Origin: Dastarcus helophoroides
Lineage: Eukaryota > Arthropoda > Insecta > Coleoptera > Bothrideridae
Length of the DNA stretch: 64,000 bases
NCBI GenBank assembly: GCA_028583605.1
Contig: CM053327.1
Span: 29,810,626-29,874,625, forward strand
Reading direction: 5' to 3'
Positions 33,721 through 44,450 of this stretch are shown here, piece after piece. Position 1 is the first letter of the stretch, and each line of letters begins with the position of its first letter. Under the pieces are notes generated by a model, which saw only the letters and a list, made by a program, of their open reading frames with translations, searched no databases and was not told where the DNA came from. The translations under genes and the position numbers were made by a program.

Positions 33721-36017
33721 CTGATTTCCCTGTTTATCAAAAAAAATAATAATAAGCTTGGGATAGATAGCCTACTAACTATTCTGCATCATAATGAATG
33801 TCTGCACCAATGTTCATCAAAACTACTTCAGTAATTGAGCCGTTAAAAGCGAACAAACAAACACTTTCGCATTTAAGGATTGTAGGAATTAATGTCGAAA
33901 AAATTAGGAATTCATAAAAACGGTACTTCTCTAAATTAAGCGTTTTGAGTCGAAATTTGGGGATGACAATTGTAGTTTTGGGATTAATTAAAATACGGAA
34001 TAAATCGAAATTTTGAGCAAAAATTTGAATTTTTTTATTTCTTCTGGGATGTTTTTTAATTTTTTGATATCCAGAAATAGTATTCTGGTTGAAATGTTGG
34101 CAGCAGAAACAAAATGTTCCACCATATTATCGCCAATATTTGCCCGATTTCCCTACTTCTTCCTTTCCATTCTGCTAATTAATAAACCTAAACCTTATTC
34201 TTCTTTTATACTCTTATTGGTCGAAAACATTGCTACTGTCAATTTGATTTTAACTATTTCTTCGACCCAATTTGGAAATATTTAAACTAGTAGTCGCATT
34301 TTAAAAAATGTCTAAGTATGTCATGAATTTGCATTACTTAGAAATTTAAATATTACTAAACTGGGTCGAATTAATGTTAAAACGAAATTGATAATGGTAA
34401 TTATTAAGCCATTTTTGGATTATTCTGGAAATTGAGGTTGACTATGTATCATCATTCTTAAGTGCCTCTCACTTTATTATATGTCGGGAAGCAAGATGTT
34501 TAAAATGATCATTTTTAAAATTTTTATCAGAGCATGTTTAACATCCTATTTAGATATAGATTTAGATAGAAATACAAAGTGTACATTAGATTATAAGGAA
34601 CTTGAAGTGTATCCAACTAGTAACACCATCAATTCTATTTTGAGCGCAAAAGTTTCAACAAATTTGTGGATTAAACCAATTCAACAATTAAAAAATTCCT
34701 GCTATAACTTTTCCTTCAATGGTTGAATAGCATATTGAATATTCATATTTTAGTTGAAATATCTAAAGCACACGCATTTATTTCAAACAGAAGAAGATAT
34801 CCGTCACTGGCTTAGATTCCCTACCAACTGCTCGACTGTGCAACTTCGTCCGCGAACTTAAAAAAATAACTGAATGGAAGTTTCAAAAAAAAATGTAGGT
34901 TTATTAATCTTATTTAACTTTTCTGCGACCCAGTTTGGAAATAAATTTTTATTAATGAAAGTTGACAATATTCTGAAAGATTTTTCGAAAGATAAAGATT
35001 TAAATATTTGGATAGCGGAAATGTTAAATAAAATTAATAAACATAAAGTTTCCGACTAATAAGAGTCTACCATGAAGAATAAAGTTTTACGTTTAAATAA
35101 CATTTGGAATTAATTTTCAGTTCAAATTGTAAGGCGGTAACGTAATATTACTAAAATCGGTAATAGAGACACCTACTTTTATGTTACCAGTTCGAGGACC
35201 TAAGCAGAGAGGGCGCTCTCATAATAAAGATCACATCGTTTATATTATTTTCTTCATTGCTGTTTCTCTTACAAATTTTGATACATTTAATCGAAATTCA
35301 ATTTATCAAAACTTCAAGTTTCCTTCTCACTTTTAACTAATCTAAAGACTTTTAACTAATCCGTTTTAATCGGGAAGTGTTAACTTGTTTTTAGAAATTT
35401 TGAGAAGTGTTTTTTATAGATTTCTAGTTTTTGAAAATTATGGAAGTTCCCAGTATACCTTCAATGCCTCAATGTTGGTTTTTTCAACAGAAATATTAAA
35501 TTTTTCTACCATTTCATTTTTTCCCCAAATTTCAAGTCAATCTTTTTCTCGACATTTCGAAAACAGTTTCTTTTCAAATAATTGACATTTCTAACCTTTA
35601 CTTTGTGGAATTCATCAATATTCATACAGTTAAACTTTATTAACGATTAAAACATCGTGGAATTTTCAATATATGTTGTAAAGTTAGTAAAGTTTAATAG
35701 TTATGGCCAGTTTCTTTTTATAAATCTTATTCTTTTTACAATTTATTTTATCTAAATTTTGAATTATTTAGTGAAATTGGGCTTAAATTCGAATACTTTT
35801 TTTTCAAACGAGGTTCTGTCGAAAGTTGGGTTTTTTTCGTAAATTTTGATTTTACTTTAGTAGTTTCTAGCGATATTTTATAAATTTCGACTTTTTTCTT
35901 CTCCAAGGTTTAAACTTATTTTTAATTTATTTCCCTAAGAAAATACTTCCTTTCCATTATAGATAACTGAATTATCTATTTAAATAGATTAGGTGACAGT
36001 GATGCGCAGTTTGAAGC
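33721..36017. other. AT-rich intergenic with dispersed repeat pieces
   Basis: 34900-35090 is the reverse-complement type of 2920-3040 and matches 9660-9780 directly (words TTAAATAAAATTAATAAACAT and ACCATGAA). 35110-35225 matches 28720-28830. No host gene is recognised. AGATAACTGAATTATCT near 35962, two GATA-like motifs in inverted order, lies about 55 bp upstream of the TATA box of peptide gene 5. Confidence 0.5.
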
Positions 36018-36027
36018 TATATAAAAG
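36018..36027 (+). promoter_or_regulatory. TATA box of peptide gene 5
   Basis: TATATAAAAG lies 50 bp upstream of the ATG, the same position as in the other four genes. The longer conserved block shared by genes 1-4 is not evident here. Confidence 0.6.
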
Positions 36028-36076
36028 ATTTCAAAAAATATTTTTACATTAAGCCGTCAATCAACATCAAAACAAA

Positions 36077-36521
36077 ATGAAATTGGTTATATTTGCTGTT
36101 TTATTAGTAACTGCACTGGTTGCTTCTTCTGCTGCAAGCCCCATAGAAAGCTCCGGTAAGATTTGTATTAAACATAAACAAAATCATTACATAGTAGGAC
36201 GAATATTTAAAATATTTTTGGTTGTGTGTTGTGATTAATAATTTTTTTTCAGATTTAATAAGGTTCTAATATATCAATTTCAAATAATTATATTTCTAAT
36301 AGTTCCAGCCAGTCGTAGTTGCTCATTTATCGTGTTTTGCTTTTACTAATTATCTAATTATCTGTATTGCTTTTTCTATAGACTTGAAGGCTGATTTGGA
36401 AGCAGGACTAAAAATTGAACCATGGGAAAACTGCCCTAAACCAACATGCACGAAGAAATGCAGGTCTTATCCATGTTCTTTTGGAAATATTTGTGTCTAC
36501 TGCTGGTGTGAAAACTGTTAA
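36077..36521 (+). CDS. Secreted 8-cysteine peptide, paralog 5
   Basis: Exons 36077-36155 and 36382-36521 with a 226-nt phase-1 intron, GGTAAG donor and TCTATAG acceptor. The 72-residue product has the most diverged signal peptide (MKLVIFAVLLVTALVASSAA), an acidic linker with LKADLEAGLKIEP, and cysteines at 44, 49, 53, 58, 64, 67, 69 and 72. W41, P57 and G61 are specific to it. Splicing, length of exon 1 (79 nt) and the cysteine framework match the cluster, so it is an older member of the same family. It lies on the plus strand 15 kb from paralog 4. Confidence 0.87.
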
Positions 36522-36763
36522 TATTGATTTCATAAGCAATTAACATGTGATATAATTAACCTTTCATTATGTATGTACGTAAAATATTCATAAGGTGTTT
36601 TCGTCAGTTTTAAATATGTCAGACTTTTCTAATATTCCTTTCTCTACTCTTATCTTTTATTCTTAGGAATCCATTATTGTTATTAAATATTTTTAAATAT
36701 ATTTATTGCTAACCTTCGAAATCACTTATTGCCTATTATTGTAAATGAAAAAATAAAAAGAAA

Positions 36764-38850
36764 TTTTCAAAAAACCAATTACACTTTTCAACAAAAAAAA
36801 TTAAATTACCAAAAAAACCAAAATTTTGAGTAGAAATAAATAAAGAGTGAAAATGCCTAAAAATTCAACATTTTCACGTCTCTGTTAAACAAAATTTTTT
36901 TTGGAAGAAAATGATTTTGCAAAAAATTAAAATTTAAAAAAAACTCCAAATTTTTATAAAGGACAAAATTATAAAAATTCGAAATTTTGAAATAGTCAAA
37001 ACTTCAAAAAGTCACAATTTGCAAAAAAATGTCAAAGTCTTGAAGAAATCGAGCTTTAATAGTTGATATTGTCATCAAAGTCAAAATTTTTCTTTGAACA
37101 TATTTTTTATCAAATTTTAAAAAATCACAACTTTCAAAAAATACAGAATTTTTCAACCAAATCGAAATTTTTCGAAAAAATAAAAATTTCGAAAAAGTAG
37201 AAGTTTTCAAAAAAAAATCAAATTAATATATTGGGTCAAAGTAATCAAAGCAATCGACATTTAAAAAAAAAAGATTTTTTCAGAAGAAATTGCATTTTAA
37301 AAAATCTTTGTTGTAAAATTAAAATTTTTAAAACGTTGAATTTAGCAACAGTTAAATTTACAAAAAAATTTCGAGAATCTGAATTTTCAAAATAAGTTGA
37401 AATCTGAAGAAAAAGATGACATTTTGATAAAAAGTAGAAATATTCAAAAAAAAGACGAAATTTCGGGAAGGGGCGAAATTTATAAACATTTTAAAATTAC
37501 GACAAAATGTCAACTTTTTAAAGAAGCTGAAATTTTCAGTAAAAGGTAGAATTTTTTAAAAAACGTCAAAATTTTTATTCACAATTATGAAAAACGGGAC
37601 GGTTTAAAAAAGCAGAAATGTTTTAAAACTCAAAATTACGAAAAAAACTTAAAATGTTAACAAAACCGAATTTTTAACAAAACCAAAATTTTTAAAGAAA
37701 CTACAATTTCTAACAGTCAAGCTTTTGAAAGAATCAAAACTTCGGAAGAAAGTCTAAATTTTCAAAAAGGGCAAAATGTTAAAACAAGATCGAAATTTTC
37801 AGAGTTAAAATTTTCAAAAAATCAATTACACTTTTCAAAAAAAAATTTAATTACCAAAAAAAAACCAAAATTTTGAATAGAAATAAATAAAGAATGAAAA
37901 TGCTTAAAAACTCAGCATTTTCACGTCTCTGTTAAACAGATTTTTTTTGGAAGAAAATGATTTTACAAAAAATTAAAATTAAAAAAAAAACTCCAAATTT
38001 TTATAAAGGCCAAAGTTTAAAAATTTGAAAATTTGAAATAGTCAAAACTTCGAAAAGTCACAATTTGCAAAAAAAATGTCTTGAAGAAATCGAGCTTTAA
38101 AAGTTGATATTGTCAACACAGTTAGAATTTTTCTTTAAAAATATTTTTGATCAAATTTTAAAAATTCACAACTTTCAAAAAATACAGAATTTTTTAACCA
38201 AATCGAAATTTTTCTAAAAAGTCAAAATTTCGAAATTTTCGAAAAAGAAGTTCCCAAAAAATCAAAACTAAGAGATTGTGTTAAAATTATCGGAGCAGTG
38301 TCATTTTTAAAAAGATTTTTCAGAAAAAATTGCATTTTAAAAAATTTTTTTGTAAAATCAAAATTTTTGAAACGTTGAATTTTGGCAAAAAAGTTAAATT
38401 TACAAAAAAACTTCCAGAATCTGAATTTTCAAAACAAGTTTAAATCTGAAGAAAAAGATGACATTTTGTAAAAAAGTAAAAATATTTTAAAAAAAAGCCG
38501 AAATTTCAGTCGAAACTTTCAAACATTTTAAAATTACGACAAAATGTCAACTTTATAAACAAGCTAAAATTTTCAGCAAAAGGTAGAATTTCTTAAAAAA
38601 AGTCAAAATTTTTCTTCACAATTATGAAAAAGGGAGCGTTTTAAAAAAGCAGAATTGTTTTAAAACTCAAAATTTCGAACCAAAAAACTCCAAATGTTAA
38701 CAAAACCTAAATTTTAACAAAACCAAAATTTTTGAAAAAATATTACAATTTCTAACAAAGTCAAAGCTTTGGAAGAACCAAAACTTTGAAAGAAAGTTTA
38801 AATTTTCAAAAAAGTCAAAATGCTAAAACAAGTTCGACATATTCAGAGCT
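36764..38850. repeat. Tandem duplication of a 1.04-kb AT-rich unit
   Basis: The unit starting AATTTTCAAAAAACCAATTACAC (36764) restarts at about 37809. Landmarks such as CATTTTCACGTCTCTGTTAAAC (36880, 37917), TCACAATTTGCAAAAAAATGTC, and CTTGAAGAAATCGAGCTTTAA keep the same order. No coding content. Confidence 0.8.
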
Positions 38851-39623
38851 AAAATTTTCAAGAAAGTCCAAATTTTCAGAAACTAAAAATTGGAACTTTC
38901 TGAAAGTGTAGGTTTTTAAAAAGCTAAATTCACAAAAAGTTACATTTCGAGGAAAAATCGAAAATTTTATAAAAAATCGATGGTTTCTAAAGAAGTTGAA
39001 ATTTTGAAAAAAATCGAAATTTTCTATTCTTACTAATATTTTTAAATATCTATATATTTTATGGAGCTTATGCACCATTTGACATCAGAAAAATATTGTG
39101 TCACAATTATTTTCAAATATCTCCGCTAAATTGCCTAAAATTTAACACAAGAACTTCGGCTTTTGATGGGAGTGAGATCCGAAAACCCTCTCTGTGGATC
39201 CGCCACTGGTTTATTAATTATGATATAATAATTTTTAGGAACCAAAAATTCGTTTCGCATCAACATCTGTTATAAATAAAAATGTATTTGGAATCCTGCG
39301 CAGTTTTAATTCGAACGGCAACCAATTTTGGCGTTGGTTACTCTTATTCCTGTGTGTAATGTAGCTGTTACGGATTTACAACGATCTAACTAGTCTATGA
39401 TATACAACAATATATGTTTTGTGATCTAACTAGTCTATGATATTAACCTATAAATATGGAATAATACATAACCTATAAATAGCGATAACAATATTATGTT
39501 TTATAATTTGTGTATGTCAAAGATTTTTGTGTTACAAAATAATTATGTTTTAAAGCTTACATTTTTCAAATATAAAATTTACAAATTCAAAATTTCTGAC
39601 GGTGCGGAATGTAATACAATAAC
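38851..39623. other. Upstream region of the SPIDR-like gene
   Basis: GTGATCTAACTAGTCTATGATAT or a variant occurs twice (about 39382 and 39421), followed by two ACCTATAAATA words (about 39447 and 39470). The latter could serve as TATA-like elements. No further gene is seen. Confidence 0.5.
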
Positions 39624-40769
39624 ATGAAAACTACAGGCCGTTGGTTACGAAAAATTTGTGAATCTCAAAGCAATAGCCAGGCTAACTTTATATCATGGAG
39701 TTCCGATTCTGATGAAGATAGACCAATTAAGAAAAGAAGAAATTTGGAAGAAATAGCTTATTCATTTGGTAAAACAACGTGCTGCTTAACAGAAGAAAAT
39801 GAAACGCCTATAAAATTTCAAAATAGTTTCATTTCAACAAAATTTAGCCTTGACAGGGATTTTTCTGATTTAGAAGAATCTCCCTCTCTCAATAACTCTA
39901 AATTTGAAGAGTCGTCTCCGTTGTTATCTCAAAGTTATGGTTACGAAGAGGAGTCGCCCATTATAAGCGAAAGAAACATTTTAAAAGGAATTCGCCTACG
40001 ACATAGAAGAAAATTAAGTAATGTTAGGAAAAACATCACTACAACTAGCATTTCCCCGGATTTATTCCTATCCCAAGAAACCGCTGTGGTAGATAACAAA
40101 TCGCCAAGTGGTGGTTTCAAGTGTAACATTAGTAATATATCTCCATCGAAATCAGAAGTTAGTAATAAATCTCCATCAAAATCAGAAGTTAGTAATACAT
40201 CTCCATCAAAATCAGAATTTAGTAATGTATCTCCATCAAAATCGGAAATTGCAGAAAGTTGTCACATAGAACCTTTCCCCAGTCAGGACAGTTCGTCCGT
40301 GATCATTACCACAAATACAGAAACTTCATCAAATTCAGATCCTGGATTGCTGTTGTACCATCAGCCTCCCCCTCGTCGCAAAAGATATAAAAAGGGAGGT
40401 CTTGCTTCTAAGATACAGAAAGCTCTTCATTTACAGAAAACTCGAACTGCAATATGGCAACATGAAATGTTTACAAAGAAATCTTTTAATGACAATAACT
40501 ACATCAAATTGTATGTTGAAAAGCACGTTACTCAATATAAGTGTAGTGTTGTGGAATGCGTTTGTTTAGAAGATTTATATCATAATGATAATAAATTGGA
40601 CTTTCGGGAAACTGTGATTGTAGTATTAGGTTTTAATATAGTTCCCAATATAATGTGTAAGGTTGGTTCGAATATAAAAATTTTCCCGCCGTTTTGTGAA
40701 CATGAATTTAGTTGTGATCCATCACCAATAAAATGTTTTTTTAATGTTTCTAAAATTTTAATAAACTGA
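39624..40769 (+). CDS. SPIDR-like DNA-repair scaffold protein (N-terminal region type)
   Basis: One uninterrupted 381-codon frame, clearly unlike its AT-rich surroundings. Near the N-terminus is FISWSSDSDED, and residues about 169-209 contain four 10-residue repeats of the form SNxSPSKSEx. A basic stretch (RRKRYKKGGLASKIQKALHL, about 250-270) is followed by TRTAIWQHE and, near 345, VGSNIKIFPPF. The GGLA-IW-HE and IFPP motifs in this order recall the N-terminal (DUF4502-type) part of SPIDR, a scaffold that works with RAD51 and BLM in homologous recombination. Human SPIDR is much longer, so this is either a short insect version, a truncated copy, or the first of several exons. The start is supported by the first in-frame ATG after the AT-rich leader; AATAAA occurs at 40845. 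Confidence 0.6.
   Translation: MKTTGRWLRKICESQSNSQANFISWSSDSDEDRPIKKRRNLEEIAYSFGKTTCCLTEENETPIKFQNSFISTKFSLDRDFSDLEESPSLNNSKFEESSPLLSQSYGYEEESPIISERNILKGIRLRHRRKLSNVRKNITTTSISPDLFLSQETAVVDNKSPSGGFKCNISNISPSKSEVSNKSPSKSEVSNTSPSKSEFSNVSPSKSEIAESCHIEPFPSQDSSSVIITTNTETSSNSDPGLLLYHQPPPRRKRYKKGGLASKIQKALHLQKTRTAIWQHEMFTKKSFNDNNYIKLYVEKHVTQYKCSVVECVCLEDLYHNDNKLDFRETVIVVLGFNIVPNIMCKVGSNIKIFPPFCEHEFSCDPSPIKCFFNVSKILIN
40128..40250 (+). repeat. 30-bp coding repeat, four units
   Basis: Four in-frame units with the DNA word TCTCCATCAAAATCAGAA (one with CG in place of CA) encode SPSKSE. The second to fourth units are nearly identical, which suggests recent expansion by unequal crossing-over or slippage. 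Confidence 0.85.
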
Positions 40770-43683
40770 CATCAGAAAAAAGCGAATGACTTCTATTTTA
40801 ATAACATGGAATATTTTGTCATATTGACTGTAACATAATCCCAAAATAAATTTACGATGTTTTTTAATGAAACTGCAACTTTTAAGTTAAAATTATAGTC
40901 TGCCGGAGGTTTCCTAAAATATTTATTTTTTTCGAAGTTTTGACTGAATTTTGAACACTGAATTTCACAAATAGAGTTCTATGTTCTCTTTAATTTTTGA
41001 AACAAAATCGAAAACTAGTGTCGACATTTTACGATGATTGTAAAATCCAATGAATTTCCAAATTAAACTCGTTATTGAAAAAAATTAGAAATTTTAATTT
41101 TTGGAAATTCTGAATTAAAGTCAAATTTTTAGCTTTAAAGTCAAATATTGTAGAACTTGAGAAGAGAAAGAGTAGCTTTTTAAATGTTATTGGTAACTTC
41201 AATCATTATCAACGCTGTTACAGAGGATTGGAAAGAAAAGTTCACAGGTTTTGTAATTTTTAATTGTTTAATTTCACAAATTGGTTCTTTTTATTGCATT
41301 ATTTTGATTATATAACATATAACATCAATTTTAAAGACAGTATAATTTTTAGTCAATTTCAAACTCCACTGATTGTCTTTTTTTTACTTATTTTTGTAAC
41401 GTTATATATTGCCCATTTTTAATACATTTATTTATCTTCAAACTTTTAAAGAAAGGCTTATATTATGTAGCATAACATTATTTGAATATATTTTATTTGT
41501 TTGTCTATTAATACAGGGTTTTGCCAGTTAATTGACATAGCAAGAACTGGAAAGTAAAAAAATTATGTTCAAAAATAGTTTGGGAACCAAAGACCCATTT
41601 CGATCTTATTATATCAGTTTGGCATACCCAACTCAAATGCTAACAAATATTCTGGTAAGTATGCAAAGGATAATTTAAAAAATTAATGGATTTTGTTAAA
41701 GTGATTCCAAGTGTAGCACTACCTATCAATCTGTGAAAGAAACTGTCAAATAGCTTCAACAAGCAAATAAAATACGACCCAGTTGCAATAATGCAATCCT
41801 TGAAACGTGTGTAGTGGATCATATCTTGCCAAACTATGAACAGGTGGGCTTTCATAAAGCGACCATTTCTACTAAACTTTAGTTTTTAATTTTAAAGTAA
41901 GATTAAGTAAGTCTAATTTTATTAATTATTGGTTATTTAATTCTGTAAATATTTCAATCAACTTAATCTCTGAAGTTGTAGAGCAACATAATAAAAGCCC
42001 TTTCTTTATAACAAATATTTATAGTTCTAATATTACACCGATATTGGTAGGTAATTAAAATGTTCACACAAAGAATCATCACATTAAAAATAAAATATTC
42101 CATTTATTTACAATTTTTGATTGTTCCTCTTAGAAACTAAAATGGGAAAATAATATTTCATATAAACTGATATCATCAAAGGCTCTCAATGTGACATGCC
42201 CTTAGATATTGACAAATGTCAATAAATGGTCCATAATGAAAATATTTGGACACAATTCCCCCTAATATTGTCTAAATCCGACACTGGTATCATTCAAATC
42301 ATATGCAAAAAATTGCATATAACTGATTACTTGAAAACTAAATGGAATATTTTATATTTTTTCAAACTATACTTACTTTTGGTAATAAAGGTACTTAGAT
42401 TAGAATTTTGTCAATATTGGATAAAATTCGGAATGTCAAAATATCACAAAGTTCCTTTATGGATTTTGTGCTAAATTTTAATGAAAATTTCCTTCTGGTA
42501 ACAAATGCGATATGTATATAGTAATTACGGCAGATAATAGAGAATATGTGTACAATGAAAATAATAATTCAATGAGAAAATATTTCATGCCCTTAAAACG
42601 CAAAATAACTTGTAAAACAGACAAATAACTTGTAAAACAGACAAATAAATTGTAAAATGACAATAAATCCTGTACTAATAAATTAAGATCATTTCTTCCT
42701 TCTGAGTTTTTTATATCACGGTCCCATTTTAAAAAAATACCCAGATTTTTGAAAAAAATTAAAACTTGGCAAATTTCTCACTTTTTTAATTCTTAGTTTT
42801 TATCCAACTCATTTATTCCCTAATTATTTCAATTTTTGTTTTTGTATACTGTTGCAAATAAAACTTAATTTATTTATTTGTCAGATGTTAAGGGACATCA
42901 CTTGAAGAATTGTTAAATATCACGTGGTCCTATGGTCAAAAACCAAATTTTTTTCAGAAATTTGCCATAATTGTACCTTAACAACTTAAGACATTTTTTC
43001 AAAACCGAAATAATAACAAAAAATCAAGTAAAATATAAATTGTTTAAATAATTAAAAACTATTGTCAAATTTGTGAATTAAACCAGAAGTATGATGTAAC
43101 CCTAAAGGGTTGGCACGTTCCATTGCAGAACATTTAATTAAAATTCTGAATAAAATCTTCCAAAATTCAAACTTTTTAAATATTAAATCTACTGAGAGTC
43201 AAAATTAAAAATATTTCGGTTTTCAATTATTTTTTTTTAAACAATTTATATTTTTTCACATAGACGTTAACTAATGAAATCAAGACAAAAATAATGGTGT
43301 ATAAATGTAACAACCTAGAATAATTTGGCCAGAAAACAATTTTGCATCTAGAAACTCAAAACATTCTTACTGTATAAATCAGTCTCATAATTTATGCTAA
43401 ATAATAGTTCAATACTTATTCCTATGTTTAAATGGCAACAACAATATAAGCATAGACTTCAGTGTATAAACAGCAATAACAATAGTTTTAAGCTTTAAAA
43501 TCAAAGTTATTAAATTAGGGAATACGTAAAGAATATTTCATTTTCCTAATTAGTCTACACCACAACCTCGATTTTCAATCTAGACATGGATTAATCATTC
43601 ACCAAATAATGACTTATACATTTGACTAGAAAAGTTACAAATGGCTTTCGTCATATTCACCAGAATTAGTTGTTATTTCTGTT
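40770..43683. other. Intergenic, mostly AT-rich
   Basis: Contains the decayed hammerhead A repeat (41578-41870), a 20-bp repeat ATAACTTGTAAAACAGACAA in about two and a half copies (42605-42655) and a piece of the hammerhead B/C repeat end near 43127. No gene is recognised. Confidence 0.5.
41578..41870 (-). repeat. Decayed copy of hammerhead A repeat
   Basis: On the minus strand CTGATAT (41617-41611) replaces the core box CTGANGA, then GATCGAAATGGGTC follows. Inner stem I (GCCAAA with TTTGGT) is preserved. Two core changes should inactivate it. The repeat continues with GTGTGTAGTGGATCATAT-like sequence near 41808, as in the copies at 2160 and 7390. Confidence 0.6.
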
Positions 43684-43844
43684 TATGACGACATTACGTA
43701 CGGAAGTGGTGCAATTGCAAATAGTCGTAAAAACTCTCGAGGCGAAAACTCTCGCCGATGAACGAGCCCGATTCGACCAAGCACCAATGCGCTTAGATCC
43801 ATCTGAAAATGAAAACAATTATTGGATGGTTGCAATGAGTTTAG
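43684..43844 (+). CDS. Possible coding exon, unknown product
   Basis: The ATG frame is open with balanced composition, encodes a charged segment (VVKTLEAKTLADERARFDQA, then MRLDPSENENNYWMVAMSL), and ends at a good donor (G/GTATGT, 43845). Nothing is recognised in it. A MITE begins 16 bp after the donor, so the intron, if real, holds the MITE. It could also be a fragment of an unrecognised mobile element. Confidence 0.3.
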
Positions 43845-43859
43845 GTATGTCTTGAGGTA

Positions 43860-44450
43860 TTGTGCCAGTAGTCGGACACATAACTGAATCTTTCCTATCA
43901 CTGATTGTACACGTAACAGACTACTCCCATGTTTTTACTACATAACAGCTGATCAAAAAATAAAATATCTCTACATAAGTTTGTTGGACACAAATAGAAT
44001 TGTAGTGGCCAACTCCTGGCAGATCTGCCCTATTCTGCGAGGGTCATCTGAAACTGCCAACTAGGGCAGATGCGCCAGTAACCGGCCACCCACTAGTAGT
44101 CAACCACCACAATTTTATTTCTGTCCAACAAACTTATTTATTGAAATATATCTTTTTTTTTTAACAGCGTTATGTAGTAAAAACGTAGATGTTTCTCGAT
44201 GCGAGAGTCTGCTACATTTACAATCAAGATAAAAAGTTAAGAAAGATTAAATTATTTGTCCGACTACTGGACCACTTTTGAAAGAGGCCGGTTACTGGCA
44301 CAATTAATAACAGCGTTATGTAGTAAAAACATAGATGTTTCTCTAGATGAGAGTCTGCTACATTTACAATCAAGATAAAAAGTTAGGGAAGATTAAATTA
44401 TTTGTCCGACTACTGGATCACTTTTGAAAGTGGCCGGTTACTGGCACAAT
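43860..44450. mobile_element. MITE with internal inverted and tandem duplication
   Basis: Ends TTGTGCCAGTA and (reversed) TTGTGCCAGTAAC with TA on both sides. The arms fold back (for example GTTTGTTGGACA at 43980 with TGTCCAACAAAC at 44122). On the right the segment beginning AACAGCGTTATGTAGTAAAAAC is present twice (44165 and 44309), about 145 bp apart, each ending GGCCGGTTACTGGCACAATTA. The extra unit shows one end was duplicated. No transposase. Confidence 0.75.

Noticed and set aside
34481..35059. Frames of 81 and 61 codons
   Set aside because: They consist of AT-rich repeat sequence also found at 2.9 and 9.7 kb and carry no known motif.
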